In this document: one piece after another, positions 19,764 to 30,233 of the stretch | Layout of the letters: the number at the start of each line of letters is the position of its first letter | Position numbering within the stretch: position 1 is the stretch's first letter | Assembly: GCA_943788245.1 (NCBI GenBank) | Contig: CALSPN010000043.1 | Coordinates: 1-64,000 of the forward strand | From: an uncultured Verrucomicrobiae bacterium | GTDB lineage: Bacteria; Verrucomicrobiota; Verrucomicrobiia; Limisphaerales; AAA164-E04 | Length of the DNA: 64,000 nt | Direction of reading: 5' to 3' | Notes under the pieces: generated by a model | Told to the model about the DNA's origin: nothing | The model's input: the letters and a program-made list of their open reading frames with translations, nothing else | Database searches by the model: none | Translations under genes and position numbers: made by a program

Positions 19764-21878
19764 ATGTCTAGCTCGGATCCCAAAACAAGGCCCACCAAAG
19801 AGTCGCAGGCGATTCCAGTAATATGGCCATGGCTGGCCTTTTGTCTTAGCACGATGGTGACGCCGTACACGCTCGGTGAAGATTCAATTGAGCAAACCCT
19901 TCGAGAGGCTCAAACACGCATCCGTGCCATCTATGAGCAAGGAGACTTCAGGGCCAAGCGATTTCAAGCGGATTGGCTCCCTGACGGTTCAAATTATGTG
20001 GTGAATGAATCATTACCGGGAACCAATGAGAGGGTCCGAGTCAGTTATCATGCGGAAACAGGTGAGCGCACGGTTCTCGAATCAGGGCAAGGGAGATCTG
20101 CTCAAAATAAAGCCAATCTTTCTCCTGATGGTAAAATGCGGTTGATTTCGATGCGGAATAAATTGGGAGTTCGGCATTTGGAAAATGGTCTCGAGTATAC
20201 ACTCACTGAAAAGTATCCAGACAAAGACGTTTTTATCAGGAATCCAGTCTGGAGTCCGAATGGAAAAAAAATCGCTTACATACAAGCCGACCATTCAGAA
20301 GTAAGAAGAAGAACAATGCTCATTCCCGATGACCCATCTTACCCGACAGTTCGAGAGGTACGTTTTGCTCGGGTAGGCGAAGTGATTCCAACTTTGAGAG
20401 TGGGGGTGGTCAGTGTGCTGGAAAACGGCAGCGAAGAAACACAATGGCTTGCAGTTCCAACCCCGGAGGAGGGAATTTATCTTGGTCAAGTAAGTTGGGC
20501 GGGAAATTCAAATGAACTGTTGATCGAGAAATTCAGCCGTTTTCGTAATGAAAGAGAATGCCTGTTGTATGATGTGCGCACTGAAAATTTCAAACAGATA
20601 TTCCATGAAACTGAATCTGCCTGGGTGATTGCAAGCATCGCCAAAAATACAGGGTTGGAATGGGTCGAAGATGGTCGCGCCTTCATCGTCTTGAGTGAAC
20701 GAGATGGTTGGCGACATGCCTATGTGTGTTCAAGGGACGGACAAAAGCAGAGACTTTTGACACCAGGCAAATTCGACATCATTGAAAAAGTGAAAATCGA
20801 CGAGGTCCGAGGTTGGTTTTACTTCAATGCATCTCCCGACAACGGTACTCAGAAATACCTTTACAGGGTGGCATTGAACGGCAAAACGGCTCCCGAAAGA
20901 GTCACCCCTGCCGGACAACCGGGAACACATGAATACGAATTCTCACCGGATGCAAGATGGGCCTTCCACACTTACTCCAGATTTGACGTTCCACCCATGA
21001 CTGAACTGGTAGAATTCCCCCAGCATCGGACGGTTCGTGTTGTGGAGGACAATCCATTATTGAAAAATAAAATGGAATACTTGCTGAGCAGCCCGACGGA
21101 ATTTCTCCAGCTGGATATAGGAGACGATGTTGTCATGGATGCCTGGATGATCAAGCCTCCGAATTTCGATCCTTCAAAAAAATACCCGATCCTTGTGTAT
21201 GTCTATGGCGAACCCCATGCGCAAACCGTTCTGGATGCTTGGGGAAAAGTGCAAGCGGATTATCATCGGGCAGTTGCCGAACTTGGTTATTTGGTGGTAT
21301 CGATTGACAACCGTGGCACCCCTGCACCTAAAGGTGCTGCATGGCGACGCGCGGTATTCAGGAGCCTTGGACCCCTCTCTACAGAAGAACAGGCTGAGGG
21401 ATTGGTCGAACTGGCTCGCACCCGGCCTTTTGTCGATTTAACCCGCGTGGGTATCTGGGGGTGGAGCGGTGGTGGCTCCAATACTTTGAATGCCATGTTT
21501 CGTCGGCCGGACGTTTACCATGTCGGCATTGCTGTTGCGCCCAAGCCCCAACCTCATCTTTACAATGCCTGGTTTCAGGAGATTTACATGGAAACCCGAG
21601 AAACGAATCCCGAGGGTTACCGGAAGGCCGCTGCTATTAATTATGCGGAGGGGCTTGAGGGAGATCTTCTGATTGTCCATGGCACGGGAGAAACCAACAC
21701 ACATCTGGAAATCGTCGAAGGTCTGATCGATCGTTTGGTGGAACTTGGCAAACCATTCGATTACATGACCTATCCAAACCGCGACCATGGTATTCGAAAA
21801 GGGAAAGGCACCACGGTTCATATGCGAATGCACATGATCCGTTATCTTCTGAACCACTTGAAGCCAGGGCCTCGATGA
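19764..21878 (+). CDS. S9 (DPP IV/prolyl-oligopeptidase-like) peptidase with altered acid position
   Basis: The 704-residue protein has an N-terminal hydrophobic segment (about residues 19-35: signal peptide or anchor), a beta-propeller with DPP-IV-type blades (WSPNGKKIAYI, FSPDARWAFHT), and a C-terminal alpha/beta hydrolase domain. The nucleophile elbow is GWSGGG with Ser568, and the catalytic His is H675 in YPNRDHGI. The region that normally reads HGT-x-DDNVH is HGTGETNTH here, so the usual catalytic Asp position is Thr644, with Glu643 one residue earlier. Activity may use Glu643 or be altered. It is likely periplasmic and cleaves short proline-containing peptides if active. Confidence 0.9.
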   Translation: MSSSDPKTRPTKESQAIPVIWPWLAFCLSTMVTPYTLGEDSIEQTLREAQTRIRAIYEQGDFRAKRFQADWLPDGSNYVVNESLPGTNERVRVSYHAETGERTVLESGQGRSAQNKANLSPDGKMRLISMRNKLGVRHLENGLEYTLTEKYPDKDVFIRNPVWSPNGKKIAYIQADHSEVRRRTMLIPDDPSYPTVREVRFARVGEVIPTLRVGVVSVLENGSEETQWLAVPTPEEGIYLGQVSWAGNSNELLIEKFSRFRNERECLLYDVRTENFKQIFHETESAWVIASIAKNTGLEWVEDGRAFIVLSERDGWRHAYVCSRDGQKQRLLTPGKFDIIEKVKIDEVRGWFYFNASPDNGTQKYLYRVALNGKTAPERVTPAGQPGTHEYEFSPDARWAFHTYSRFDVPPMTELVEFPQHRTVRVVEDNPLLKNKMEYLLSSPTEFLQLDIGDDVVMDAWMIKPPNFDPSKKYPILVYVYGEPHAQTVLDAWGKVQADYHRAVAELGYLVVSIDNRGTPAPKGAAWRRAVFRSLGPLSTEEQAEGLVELARTRPFVDLTRVGIWGWSGGGSNTLNAMFRRPDVYHVGIAVAPKPQPHLYNAWFQEIYMETRETNPEGYRKAAAINYAEGLEGDLLIVHGTGETNTHLEIVEGLIDRLVELGKPFDYMTYPNRDHGIRKGKGTTVHMRMHMIRYLLNHLKPGPR

Positions 21879-22612
21879 TCGGCTGACTTGCTCCTGATTA
21901 TTATCTTATTTCAAGGCAAGACCTCCCTGTTTGAAACCTGCACGACTGAGAGTTCATCAAACATCGCGTAGCCTGAAACACCTACCTGCTGGAGGGTTCA
22001 AGAGGGGCCCTTCGAGATTGCTCCATATTCATCATGAAATATCTCATTAAGATGATTTAAAAAGCAATGAACATTCAACGTGCCTGCATCCTTGAGTTCG
22101 CGCCCCTCAAGCACCTGAGGACACCCCATGTTCCAAGACAATTCCTTGATTTTCACAGGAGGAACAAGCCATATCCTCTTGATGAAGGTTCTTGAGTGTT
22201 ACTGCATGTTGAGGGGAATCATCATATTCATGGATGATCAAGCATCCCGTTGTTGCTCAGGACACCCCATCGATTTTTACTATCCATCCAAACCTGTAAA
22301 CGTTTTTGTAATTAAAGGCGAAAACCGGGCCAGCTTTCAGCCGTGGCGACTAGGAGCCAGGATTTGGAGTTTCATTTGACTGCTACCCGTTTACTGGTTC
22401 GCAGTTGATGCATTGAATCTAACTCGATTAACCCCTGCTCAAGTGACTGCCCCAAAACGGCGCTTGTGTGTGGGTGATGTGCATATGTCAAATCTGTTTC
22501 GCGACTAATAATGCCAAGGTATTGCTTCGTTGGTCATACCAACGAATATCGGATGTGAACTACCGGGACACACCTGCATGTATCATGCGCTGAAGGTTGT
22601 CTGAGAAATGAA
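21879..22612. other. 734-bp gap without a convincing gene
   Basis: The region lies between the S9 peptidase and the convergent lipoprotein gene. The longest open frame (22128-22379, plus, 83 codons) has unusual composition and no recognisable motif, and I do not call it. The gap contains a perfect 9-bp inverted repeat (22526-22546) and a 12-bp direct repeat AGGACACCCCAT at 22118-22129 and 22259-22270. It might hold an unrecognised small RNA or decayed gene. Confidence 0.6.
22526..22546. repeat. Perfect 9-bp inverted repeat with 3-nt spacer
   Basis: TTCGTTGGT and ACCAACGAA flank CAT. The repeat is exact. No T-tract follows on either strand, so a classical intrinsic terminator is unlikely. An operator for a dimeric regulator or a small RNA hairpin would fit, about 70 bp beyond the lipoprotein stop. 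Confidence 0.7.
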
Positions 22613-22969
22613 TTATTGCTTCGCCTGAATGGATACTTTTCCTGTTTGAGGGTCGTATTGGACTTCCATACCATAAGGAGCTTTGGGTTCCTGGGCCAGG
22701 AATCCGGATTCGACAAGCTCTGCGAGGTCCTTAGGGTTGCGTCCTTCGGTTATCACGAATTCCTGCATGGCTTTGTTAACCTGAGCGAGTTCGATGGATT
22801 TATTGGAAAACTTATTGGCCTTATTTACTGCGCCCAAATAGTCTACCGGTGCGGTCAATGGATTTCCTTCCTCAGCGACCTGCCCTTTTGCTTCCTTTGG
22901 CTCAGCTGAATCCCCACCACATCCAGCGAGAAAACCAATAACCAGAATAGAGTAGAGGTAATTCATCAT
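22613..22969 (-). CDS. Small putative lipoprotein
   Basis: The protein has a lipobox-type signal: MMNYLYSILVIGFLAGC, where the Cys follows LAG, giving a lipid-anchored mature protein of about 100 residues. The rest is polar, with a helical middle (KANKFSNKSIELAQVNKAMQEFV) and a short beta end (YGMEVQYDPQTGKVSIQAK), resembling the periplasmic part of pseudopilin-like or 'type II secretion G-like' small proteins. I do not assign a function. The start at 22966/22969 is preferred over an upstream ATG at 23005 because only the shorter form gives a normal signal peptide. It follows the AsmA-like gene after about 30 bp and is probably co-transcribed. Confidence 0.75.
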   Translation of the reverse strand: MMNYLYSILVIGFLAGCGGDSAEPKEAKGQVAEEGNPLTAPVDYLGAVNKANKFSNKSIELAQVNKAMQEFVITEGRNPKDLAELVESGFLAQEPKAPYGMEVQYDPQTGKVSIQAKQ

Positions 22970-23001
22970 ATCCGTCTGCTTTAATTGAAAGTTGTGTATT
23001 T

Positions 23002-26000
23002 TCATTGATCGCCTCCGCGATTGCGGAAGTTGTCCAATAGCTTCAATGGATTGACTTGCTCAAGAATCCCTGATTTTTCTTCTTTGTTATTCTCTCCCTC
23101 GTCGCCTTGTTTAGATGTTTTGGAGTCTCCAGTTAGAAAGCCACCCACATCCTTGAGAACCTTCACTGCTCCCTCCCCTACATTGAGAGGCAAAACTGCG
23201 GCTGATTTCACGAGACCGGCGCCTGATTTAACAAGCAGTCCAGACAAGACAAGTTTATCAGTTTTGGTTTTCGGTGCGCCAATCGTGCCTTCCAATTTCA
23301 CAAAATCAGGTAATTTAACATGGGAGGTTTCTTTGGGCGCACTGGAAGGCATCAGATTTGATTTTCTGGCAATGGACCGCTCCAGATAAAACTCTACGGG
23401 CAAATTGAGTACACTGTTGGTAAGCACATTGTCCAGAGGGATCTCACCTGATGCATGTATCTGAAAAGCATCGGATTGCACTTTGAACGCATCCAGAGCC
23501 AGAATTTGATTTTCAATCTTCAAGTTTGTTTCGATGCCATTGATGGGAGCTTTCAAAAGCTCAGGCAAGCGAAGCACTGCGGTGATAGGGGTCATCAATA
23601 GACGCATTTTAGGACTGACAAAATTTATGTCGGCATCGGTATATTTGAGTGACATAGCCCCATTCAGGTTACGCTGCCAACCCGTCTCAGTGAGGCCAGC
23701 CCCTTTCCATTCCGCTTTACCGGAAATCATGCCTGACACTTGTCCTTTTTGACTCGGGCTCAAGGTATCTATAAATGCCTCAATCGGAATTTGGTCGACT
23801 TCAAGTGTCATGTCATAGCCCCAATCGGGTTTGGCAAAATCCATCGCCATTTCTGCTTTGATAAGCCCCTCGTTGAGGGTCATGCTGAGCGGTCGAATGG
23901 TCAGGGTATTCGTTTGCCATAGGGCATGTGCCTGAAAAGCTTTCATGGATATGTCTCGAACGATCAGTTTTGCGATATCGAGTTTCACATCAAACTCACC
24001 CATCGGAACATCCAGAGCACCTGATTGAGGTGCTGACGCAACATCAGGAGTGCTTACGGGCTGCACTTCAACTTGTGCCTCTTCCGGTTTTGCTATCAAG
24101 TCAAAATAAGAAGTCAAGTCCATGGAGGGCGAACTCACTCTCAAATTCCCTTTGGATGCCATGAATGGAAGCAAAGGAATTTGCCCACTTACTTTAATCA
24201 CGTTGTCCGCTAGGCTTGTCGGCGTCAGTTTAAAGAAACTGGGACGAATTTCCAGGTGTTGCGTATTCCAAGCAAGGTCCAGATCCAATTCGGATTGCAA
24301 TTCCTTGATCCGTTCGCTCTCAGGATCTCTGACCTTCAAATTAGAAAGGCTTGTATTCCCTTTGAGTGTGCTTTCACCGTTTAGATCGAGTTGCAGTTCT
24401 GCCTCAAGATTAAGAGTAACTTCGGTAAAATCTTCCACATTGGAAAATGGGGTCAAAAACGGACTGAGCGCAAACCGATTGATTCCGACCGAGTTGATCA
24501 TGAATGCCCCAGTCTCACGCTCCAGGTCCATCTCGCCCTTTATACCAATGGTTCCTCCATCATTAAAATCCTCATGGAAATCTATCTGAGTCGTTCCAAG
24601 CTTGAGTTGCTCATCTCTTATCGCGAATTCGGAGTTCAAACCAACGGTGTATGATTCATAGGACATACCGGAAAAGCTGCCTGTGTAATCACGTAACGCC
24701 ATCTGTAAAACTCCAGACAAAATCATCATCGCTATCACGCAGCCTGAGCGATAGCTCACCCAAACCCTGCTCAATACTCAAACCATCCATATTTACAAAT
24801 GGCTTCATTAATGCCAGATCAGCTTTGGCTTCGGTATGGAGATTATATCCTTTACTCCCGAGCACATGCGATCCAGAGCCGGAAAAACTGACGAGAGAAT
24901 TCCCAGAAGTGCTTGACCACTCCATTGCCAATCGCTCGAGCGTAACGCGGGTGTAATCTTCAAAAACCATTTTCAGATTCAAAGATCCAAAAGTTCCACT
25001 TTCAGTGTGCCCATCAAATGCCACATCTGCATCTTTGAAGCCCCCAGTAAAATCAGCCTGCATGCGTGCACCTGATTGCTCCACTTTCAAGGAAAAATCA
25101 CCAAACAGTTCACCCTGATTCAGTGTATCGAAAGTGAAATCTCGCCAGTCGCCCAGATTGAAATTGGTAATGTTGAAATTAAATTCAGGCTCTTGAAAAC
25201 TCTCAGGCTGTCCGTTCCATGCAAAAGTGACCGGTTTCAACAGAGCTCCGGTGATCGTAGGTGTCGCGCCGTCTGCAACGGTCAAACCAAATTGTTGAAC
25301 GGTCAATTTCTCTCCATCGGCATCATAGTTGAGTGTCGTATCTAATTCCACATTCAGCGGAGGCGTCACTCCCTCCCCTGTCCCAATGGAAACATTGGAA
25401 CAGGTGGTCGTGACGGCAAGGGCCAACAAGTTACCGCCATTGGTCAAGGTCATTGTCAAGGAGCCGTCCATCACGGTCTCTTTGAAATCTATACCTGCGA
25501 CAGCGCCTGCCAGGTTAAGAAATTGCCTGTTCAAATTGTCAAATGCCGCAACGATTCGACCTTCTGATGTTGCAAAATCAAATGGCCCCATCACTCGAAT
25601 ATTTCCTGCAGCTTGACCATTGCGCATCATGCTCAGTGAAACGTCGTCAATGCTACCGGGTTCCAGAGCGAGTATCAGGTCCCCGTTGACGCCAACCATA
25701 TCGGCGTAGGCACCGGTAGCTGACTCGACTTTAAGCTGCCCGTTGAGTGTCGATTTTTCAGGGAATAATTCGGCGTTTAAACCAAGGTCACCTTCCAGTT
25801 TCATTGATAAAGCTAATTGAGTTTCTTCTCCTGCGTCTGTGATTTTTGTCGTTTTCACGCCAATATCCAAATTCAAGGGACCTTCCAGATCCTGACCAAG
25901 CTTCCCAATGCTGACCTTGTTCAGGAGTAGTTCCGTTACATTTTGCCCGCCACCACTTGTTTTCTGACGAAGGATCACCTTACCGTTTTCGACTGAAAGA

Positions 26001-26485
26001 AGGTTCAAGTCCATGACAGGAAGCGGTGCATTCGGGCTTGGAGGAAGACTTGCAAGCCAGGAGGAGAGATTGCTTTTACCATCCTCTGCCTCAATGATGA
26101 TGACTTCCGGGTTCATTAGCTGCAACTGATCCAGTTTGATGGTGCCCCCCAGTATGGTGAGAAGGCTGTACCTGACAAGTGCGCCTTTGGCCGAAACGAG
26201 GGTTTCGCTGTTGTAGGGAGTAAAGATTAAGCCCTTGAGCTCAATCTGGGAAAAGGGACTGAGTGAAACATCCTCGACCTGGATTGTTGCCATCATGGAT
26301 TTTTCAATTGATGGCAGCACGACAGAGCGGAGAAAAAAGGAGCTACCGATGAAAAAATATGCCACAACAAGCAACAGAATGAGCCCCGTAATCATGAGCT
26401 TGAGGCGTTTGGGCCATGGGCTTGGTTCCTGTGTTCCCAATTGTTCTTGGTCCAAATTTGGCTCGTCGATGGATGTATCAGTCAT
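23002..26485 (-). pseudogene. Very large AsmA-like envelope protein, one frameshift
   Basis: A cytoplasmic N-terminus rich in Glu, Gln and Pro is followed by one transmembrane helix (LMITGLILLLVVAYFFIG, about residues 30-48) and then a very long beta-rich periplasmic region, the layout of AsmA/TamB/YdbH-like (DUF748-type) proteins that span the periplasm and carry lipids. The first frame covers 24689-26485 and ends DDDFVWSFTDGVT; the second resumes as LQMALRDYTGSFSG and runs to 23002, with AsmA-like repeats (YDMTLEVDQIPIEAFIDTL, LNGAMSLKYTDADI). One extra base in the A4 run at 24707-24710 accounts for the break. Repaired length is about 1160 residues. The neighbours are a lipoprotein and a heptose epimerase, which fits outer-membrane biogenesis. 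Confidence 0.8.
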
Positions 26486-26515
26486 ATTTCGATACTACTA
26501 ATTTCATTGATTAAT

Positions 26516-27448
26516 TCAGGATTCACCACTTTTCAGCAACCATTTCACATAGTCATCAATGCCATGCTCCAGATCAAAGCGTGGCTCATAACATAGCTTC
26601 TCGCGCGAGTTTGAAATATCCGCTTGAGTGACATTTTGATAAAAAGCATATGGATTCTCAAAATATTCGGTATCAAGAGCTAGCCCGAGGGCTTTGTTGA
26701 GCCTTGAAATAACATCATTGAAAGATGATGACGCGCCCGACCCTACGTTGTAAACCCCAGGGACGGATGCTACTGAAGCCGCCAATGTCACCTCTACAAC
26801 GTCTTTAACGTAGACGAAATCACGCTTTTGTTCGCCATCTTTGAAAATGCGAGGTTTTTTACCAGCCTTCATCTGGAGGTATAGCTGGTACACCATGCTT
26901 GCCATATGCCGCTTGTGAGCCTCTCTTGGTCCATAAACATTGAAGTAGCGCAAACCAACAAGATTCCATGCAGGATACTGCTTTCGGTAATATCCTGCAA
27001 GGTGATCTAACTGTAACTTACTGAATGCATAAGCGTTTTGAGGCGAAGGCTTGCATCTTTCACCCATGACAGCCTCAGTTTTGCCGTAGACTGCCGCTGA
27101 TGAGGCATAGACCAATGGCGTTTGATCACTCTTCGCCCACTGCAGCAATTTACGAAAGCCCTCTACGTTGTCGTGGACCTGTCTGTATTGATTCTGTTCT
27201 GTCGTGTCTGTGATCGAAGCGAGGTGGAAGATCGCATCAAAGGCTCCTTCTTGAAATTGTTTATCAATATCAACTTCAGCGATATTTCCAGCAATAAAAT
27301 CCCCCTTGAAACCCTCAAGATTTCTGAAATCACCTGATCGAAAGTCATCCATGACAACGATCCACGCCTCGGGATGCCTCCTTTGCAACTCAAGCGTTAA
27401 ATTGGAACCAATGAACCCGGCTCCGCCAGTGACCAGCACACTTTGCAT
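26516..27448 (-). CDS. hldD: ADP-L-glycero-D-manno-heptose 6-epimerase-like (HldD)
   Basis: This short-chain dehydrogenase/reductase epimerase converts ADP-D-glycero- to ADP-L-glycero-D-manno-heptose for the LPS inner core. The N-terminal Rossmann motif is VTGGAGFIGSN, followed by the SSAAVYG serine and the Y-x-x-x-K pair (YAFSKLQ). The HldD-like block GPREAHKRHMASMVYQLY and the KDGEQKRDFVYVKD segment are strong. The start at 27448 (MQSVLVTGG) places the Rossmann motif at the very N-terminus; the upstream ATG at 27484 would add 12 unconserved residues. It is divergent from phnA, with 92 bp between. A generic NDP-sugar epimerase is the alternative. Confidence 0.85.
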   Translation of the reverse strand: MQSVLVTGGAGFIGSNLTLELQRRHPEAWIVVMDDFRSGDFRNLEGFKGDFIAGNIAEVDIDKQFQEGAFDAIFHLASITDTTEQNQYRQVHDNVEGFRKLLQWAKSDQTPLVYASSAAVYGKTEAVMGERCKPSPQNAYAFSKLQLDHLAGYYRKQYPAWNLVGLRYFNVYGPREAHKRHMASMVYQLYLQMKAGKKPRIFKDGEQKRDFVYVKDVVEVTLAASVASVPGVYNVGSGASSSFNDVISRLNKALGLALDTEYFENPYAFYQNVTQADISNSREKLCYEPRFDLEHGIDDYVKWLLKSGES

Positions 27449-27540
27449 ATGGTTAAAAATGGACTCAGCCACAACAAAGTGCAAGCCAAGGATTAAATCG
27501 CATTGCCATAGTCATCACTCAAGCCATATTGTAATAACAC

Positions 27541-28791
27541 ATGACCGAAACGCAGATCAAAGCCACGACAATTGAAGTCAACGGAATCACTTACGATCTC
27601 CCACCAGCCCCTATTGCTGTCATTTGCCTTGACGGCTCAGCGGACGCTTATTTGGATGCCGCGCTGGCGAGGGACGCCATGCCTAACCTGAAAAAAATCA
27701 GTAATACAGGATACCGAGGTCAGGCTAGAGGGGCTTTACCTTCATTCACAAATGTTAACAATGCATCGATTGTCACCGGATGCCCCCCTTCAACGCATGG
27801 TATCTGCGGAAACTTTTTCCTGAATCCGGATACAGGAGAGGAAGTCATGATGAACTCAGCCTCCTTTCTTCGAAGCGCTACTATCATGTCGGCAGCTGCC
27901 AAGGCTGGACGAAAAGTCGGAGTTGTTACTGCCAAGGAAAAATTACGAGATATTTTTGCACACGAGCTTGAAGGGATCGCTTTCTCAACCGAAAAAGCCA
28001 ATCAGGCCACCATGGAAAAACATGGTATTGATGACGTAGAGGCATTGGTTGGCAAGGAAACACCATACATCTATAGTGGGGAGGCAAGTGTTTATGTGCT
28101 TGAGGCAGGTGTTGCTCTGCTTGAATCCGGCAGGTCCGATTTTCTTTACCTATCCACTACAGACTACATGCAGCACACCCACGAGCCTGATGCCCCTGAA
28201 TCAATTGAATTCTACCACCAATTGGACAAAGCTATGGGTAAGTTGCTTGAACTCGGGGCCCGCATAGGTATCACGGCAGACCACGGAATGAATGCAAAAC
28301 AAGGACCAGACGGCTCCCCAAATGTGATCTACCTGGAAACGGAGTTGACCGAAAGATTTGGCGATGGCTTTGCCGTCATCCTCCCAATCACTGATCCTTA
28401 CGTCGTGCACCACGGCGCGCTGGGTTCATTTGCAGTCATTCATTGCCCAGAGACTGCCAACAAAAACCAGATAGCAGAGTGGTGTGCTTCACAGAAAGGT
28501 GTCACCGAGGTTTACCACAAGGCAGAGGCTGCCATCAAACTACAGCTGCCGGAGGATCGCCTGGGTGATATTGTTGTCTTGAGTGGTCGAGACGTCGTGC
28601 TGGGCCGCACCCCGGCACACCATGACTTGACGGCACTGAAAGTTGGCTTGAGATCGCATGGCGGAAGGTATGAGGAAATGGTACCGTTTATTTTCTCTGC
28701 GCCTCTGAAGCCAGATTTCCACCAGAAGGGACTTGGCGACCCAAGGAATTTTGAAGTTTTTAGTTATACCATCAACGGACTTCAGGATTAG
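27541..28791 (+). CDS. phnA: Phosphonoacetate hydrolase
   Basis: PhnA cleaves the C-P bond of phosphonoacetate to acetate and phosphate, in the alkaline-phosphatase superfamily with two Zn ions. The expected active-site set is present: D31 (LDGSAD), nucleophile T70 (LPSFTNVNN), D208 and H212 (TTDYMQH), D247-H248 (TADHGMN), and H373 (RSHGG). These occupy the positions described for the Sinorhizobium meliloti enzyme. Length (416 residues) is normal. phnY follows 20 bp downstream, making a two-gene unit for using phosphonoacetaldehyde. No phnW aminotransferase is adjacent, so the source of phosphonoacetaldehyde is not visible here. Confidence 0.95.
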   Translation: MTETQIKATTIEVNGITYDLPPAPIAVICLDGSADAYLDAALARDAMPNLKKISNTGYRGQARGALPSFTNVNNASIVTGCPPSTHGICGNFFLNPDTGEEVMMNSASFLRSATIMSAAAKAGRKVGVVTAKEKLRDIFAHELEGIAFSTEKANQATMEKHGIDDVEALVGKETPYIYSGEASVYVLEAGVALLESGRSDFLYLSTTDYMQHTHEPDAPESIEFYHQLDKAMGKLLELGARIGITADHGMNAKQGPDGSPNVIYLETELTERFGDGFAVILPITDPYVVHHGALGSFAVIHCPETANKNQIAEWCASQKGVTEVYHKAEAAIKLQLPEDRLGDIVVLSGRDVVLGRTPAHHDLTALKVGLRSHGGRYEEMVPFIFSAPLKPDFHQKGLGDPRNFEVFSYTINGLQD

Positions 28792-28811
28792 AAACTATCT
28801 TCTGAGATATT

Positions 28812-30233
28812 ATGATACCTGATTACCACTGTTTGATAGCAGGCGAGCCAGTCAAATCTGATCGATTTGTCGAGGTAGAAAATCCATATGATAATACAAT
28901 CGTAGGAAGGGTTTCCGAATGTAATGCAGCGCATACGGAAAAAGCGATCCAATCCGCATTGAGCAGCAATTCTCCTCTGACTCGCTATGAACGTTTTGAG
29001 GTTCTAGACAAGACGCGTCGTGATTTGTTGTCCAAGAAAGAAGAGTTTGCCAAGCTGATTACATCCGAGGCTGGCCTTTGTATGCGGGAAACGCTGTATG
29101 AAGTAGGCAGAGCGTGTGATGTTTTGCAGTTTTCAGCTATGGAAGCGCTCAAAGATGATGGTCAAATATTCAGCTGTGACGTTTCTCCGCAGGGAAAAGC
29201 ACGCAAGATTTTCACAATCCGCGAGCCTCTGAACGCCGCGGTGGCAATCACCCCGTTCAATCACCCACTCAATCAGGTGGCCCATAAATTGGGACCGGCA
29301 ATCGCAGCTGGCACTCCAATCATCTTAAAACCTTCAGAAAAAACCCCTCTAACGGCTATTAGACTTGCAGAACTTCTCTACAAAAACGGACTCCCGGGCT
29401 GGATGTTGAGCGTCGTCCTCGGAGCCACTGCAGAAGTTGCCGAACCACTCGTGCTGGACGAACGCGTTGAATTGGTAAGTTTCACCGGCAGCGTTGCTGT
29501 TGGAAAGCACATTTCCAAGACTGCAGGTTATAAGAAATTGGTTCTTGAACTGGGAGGGAATGATCCCTTGATCATCCTTGAGGATGCCGACATGGACCTG
29601 GCATTGCACCTTGCCTGTGAAGGATCGTTTCGAAACTCAGGCCAAAGATGCACGGCAGTTAAACGTATATTGGTTCACAAATCTTTGGTGGAATCGTTCA
29701 CGGAAGCATTTGTCAAAAAAGCAGAGACATATCGTTCGGGGGATCCTGCATCCATGGATACCAGAGTCGGCACTGTGATTGACGAGGAATCAGCAAAACG
29801 ACTGGAATCATCTGTCAGGGAAGCAGTAGCACAAGGAGCAAAGGTTCTTTTGGGCGGTAATCGAAATGGTGCCCTTCTCGAACCAACGGTGATATCCAAT
29901 GTTCCACGTGATGCGAAAATGATCACCAGCGAATCATTTGGTCCTCTCGCTCCCATACTTGCTGTTGACGATATCGAGGATGCCATAGGATTGGCAAACT
30001 CAACACCCTACGGTTTATCATCCGGCGTGGTAACAAACAACATGGAGCACGCATTAAAAGCCGTAAGGGAGTTGAGGTGCGGCACGGTAAATATCAACGA
30101 AGTTCCCGGGTATCGAATTGAATGCTCCCCTTTTGGAGGCATTAAAAACTCGGGACTGGGCATCAAGGAAGGTGTCATCGAAGCCATCAAATGCATGACC
30201 ACCGTCAAAACTTTCTCTATGCCCTGGGGATAA
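28812..30233 (+). CDS. phnY: Phosphonoacetaldehyde dehydrogenase
   Basis: This NAD-dependent aldehyde dehydrogenase has 473 residues. The catalytic Cys280 lies in FRNSGQRCTAVKRI and the general base Glu246 in VLELGGNDP. NAD-binding features (ITPFNHPLNQVAHKLGPA, ILKPSEKTPL) and the C-terminal FGGIKNSGLG are typical. Family sequence alone gives a broad ALDH, but the immediately upstream phnA makes phosphonoacetaldehyde the likely substrate, oxidised to phosphonoacetate. The last 43 bp overlap the start proposed for the downstream sensor kinase, which suggests translational coupling. Confidence 0.9.
   Translation: MIPDYHCLIAGEPVKSDRFVEVENPYDNTIVGRVSECNAAHTEKAIQSALSSNSPLTRYERFEVLDKTRRDLLSKKEEFAKLITSEAGLCMRETLYEVGRACDVLQFSAMEALKDDGQIFSCDVSPQGKARKIFTIREPLNAAVAITPFNHPLNQVAHKLGPAIAAGTPIILKPSEKTPLTAIRLAELLYKNGLPGWMLSVVLGATAEVAEPLVLDERVELVSFTGSVAVGKHISKTAGYKKLVLELGGNDPLIILEDADMDLALHLACEGSFRNSGQRCTAVKRILVHKSLVESFTEAFVKKAETYRSGDPASMDTRVGTVIDEESAKRLESSVREAVAQGAKVLLGGNRNGALLEPTVISNVPRDAKMITSESFGPLAPILAVDDIEDAIGLANSTPYGLSSGVVTNNMEHALKAVRELRCGTVNINEVPGYRIECSPFGGIKNSGLGIKEGVIEAIKCMTTVKTFSMPWG

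Noticed and set aside
22128-22379. 83-codon plus-strand frame in the 734-bp gap
   Set aside because: Composition is unusual for this genome, no motif or signal is recognisable, and no ribosome site supports the start.
23002-24774. Treating the downstream AsmA part as an independent gene starting at 24774
   Set aside because: Its N-terminus overlaps the upstream gene out of frame, has no membrane anchor expected for the family, and the two parts join into one typical protein with a one-base change.
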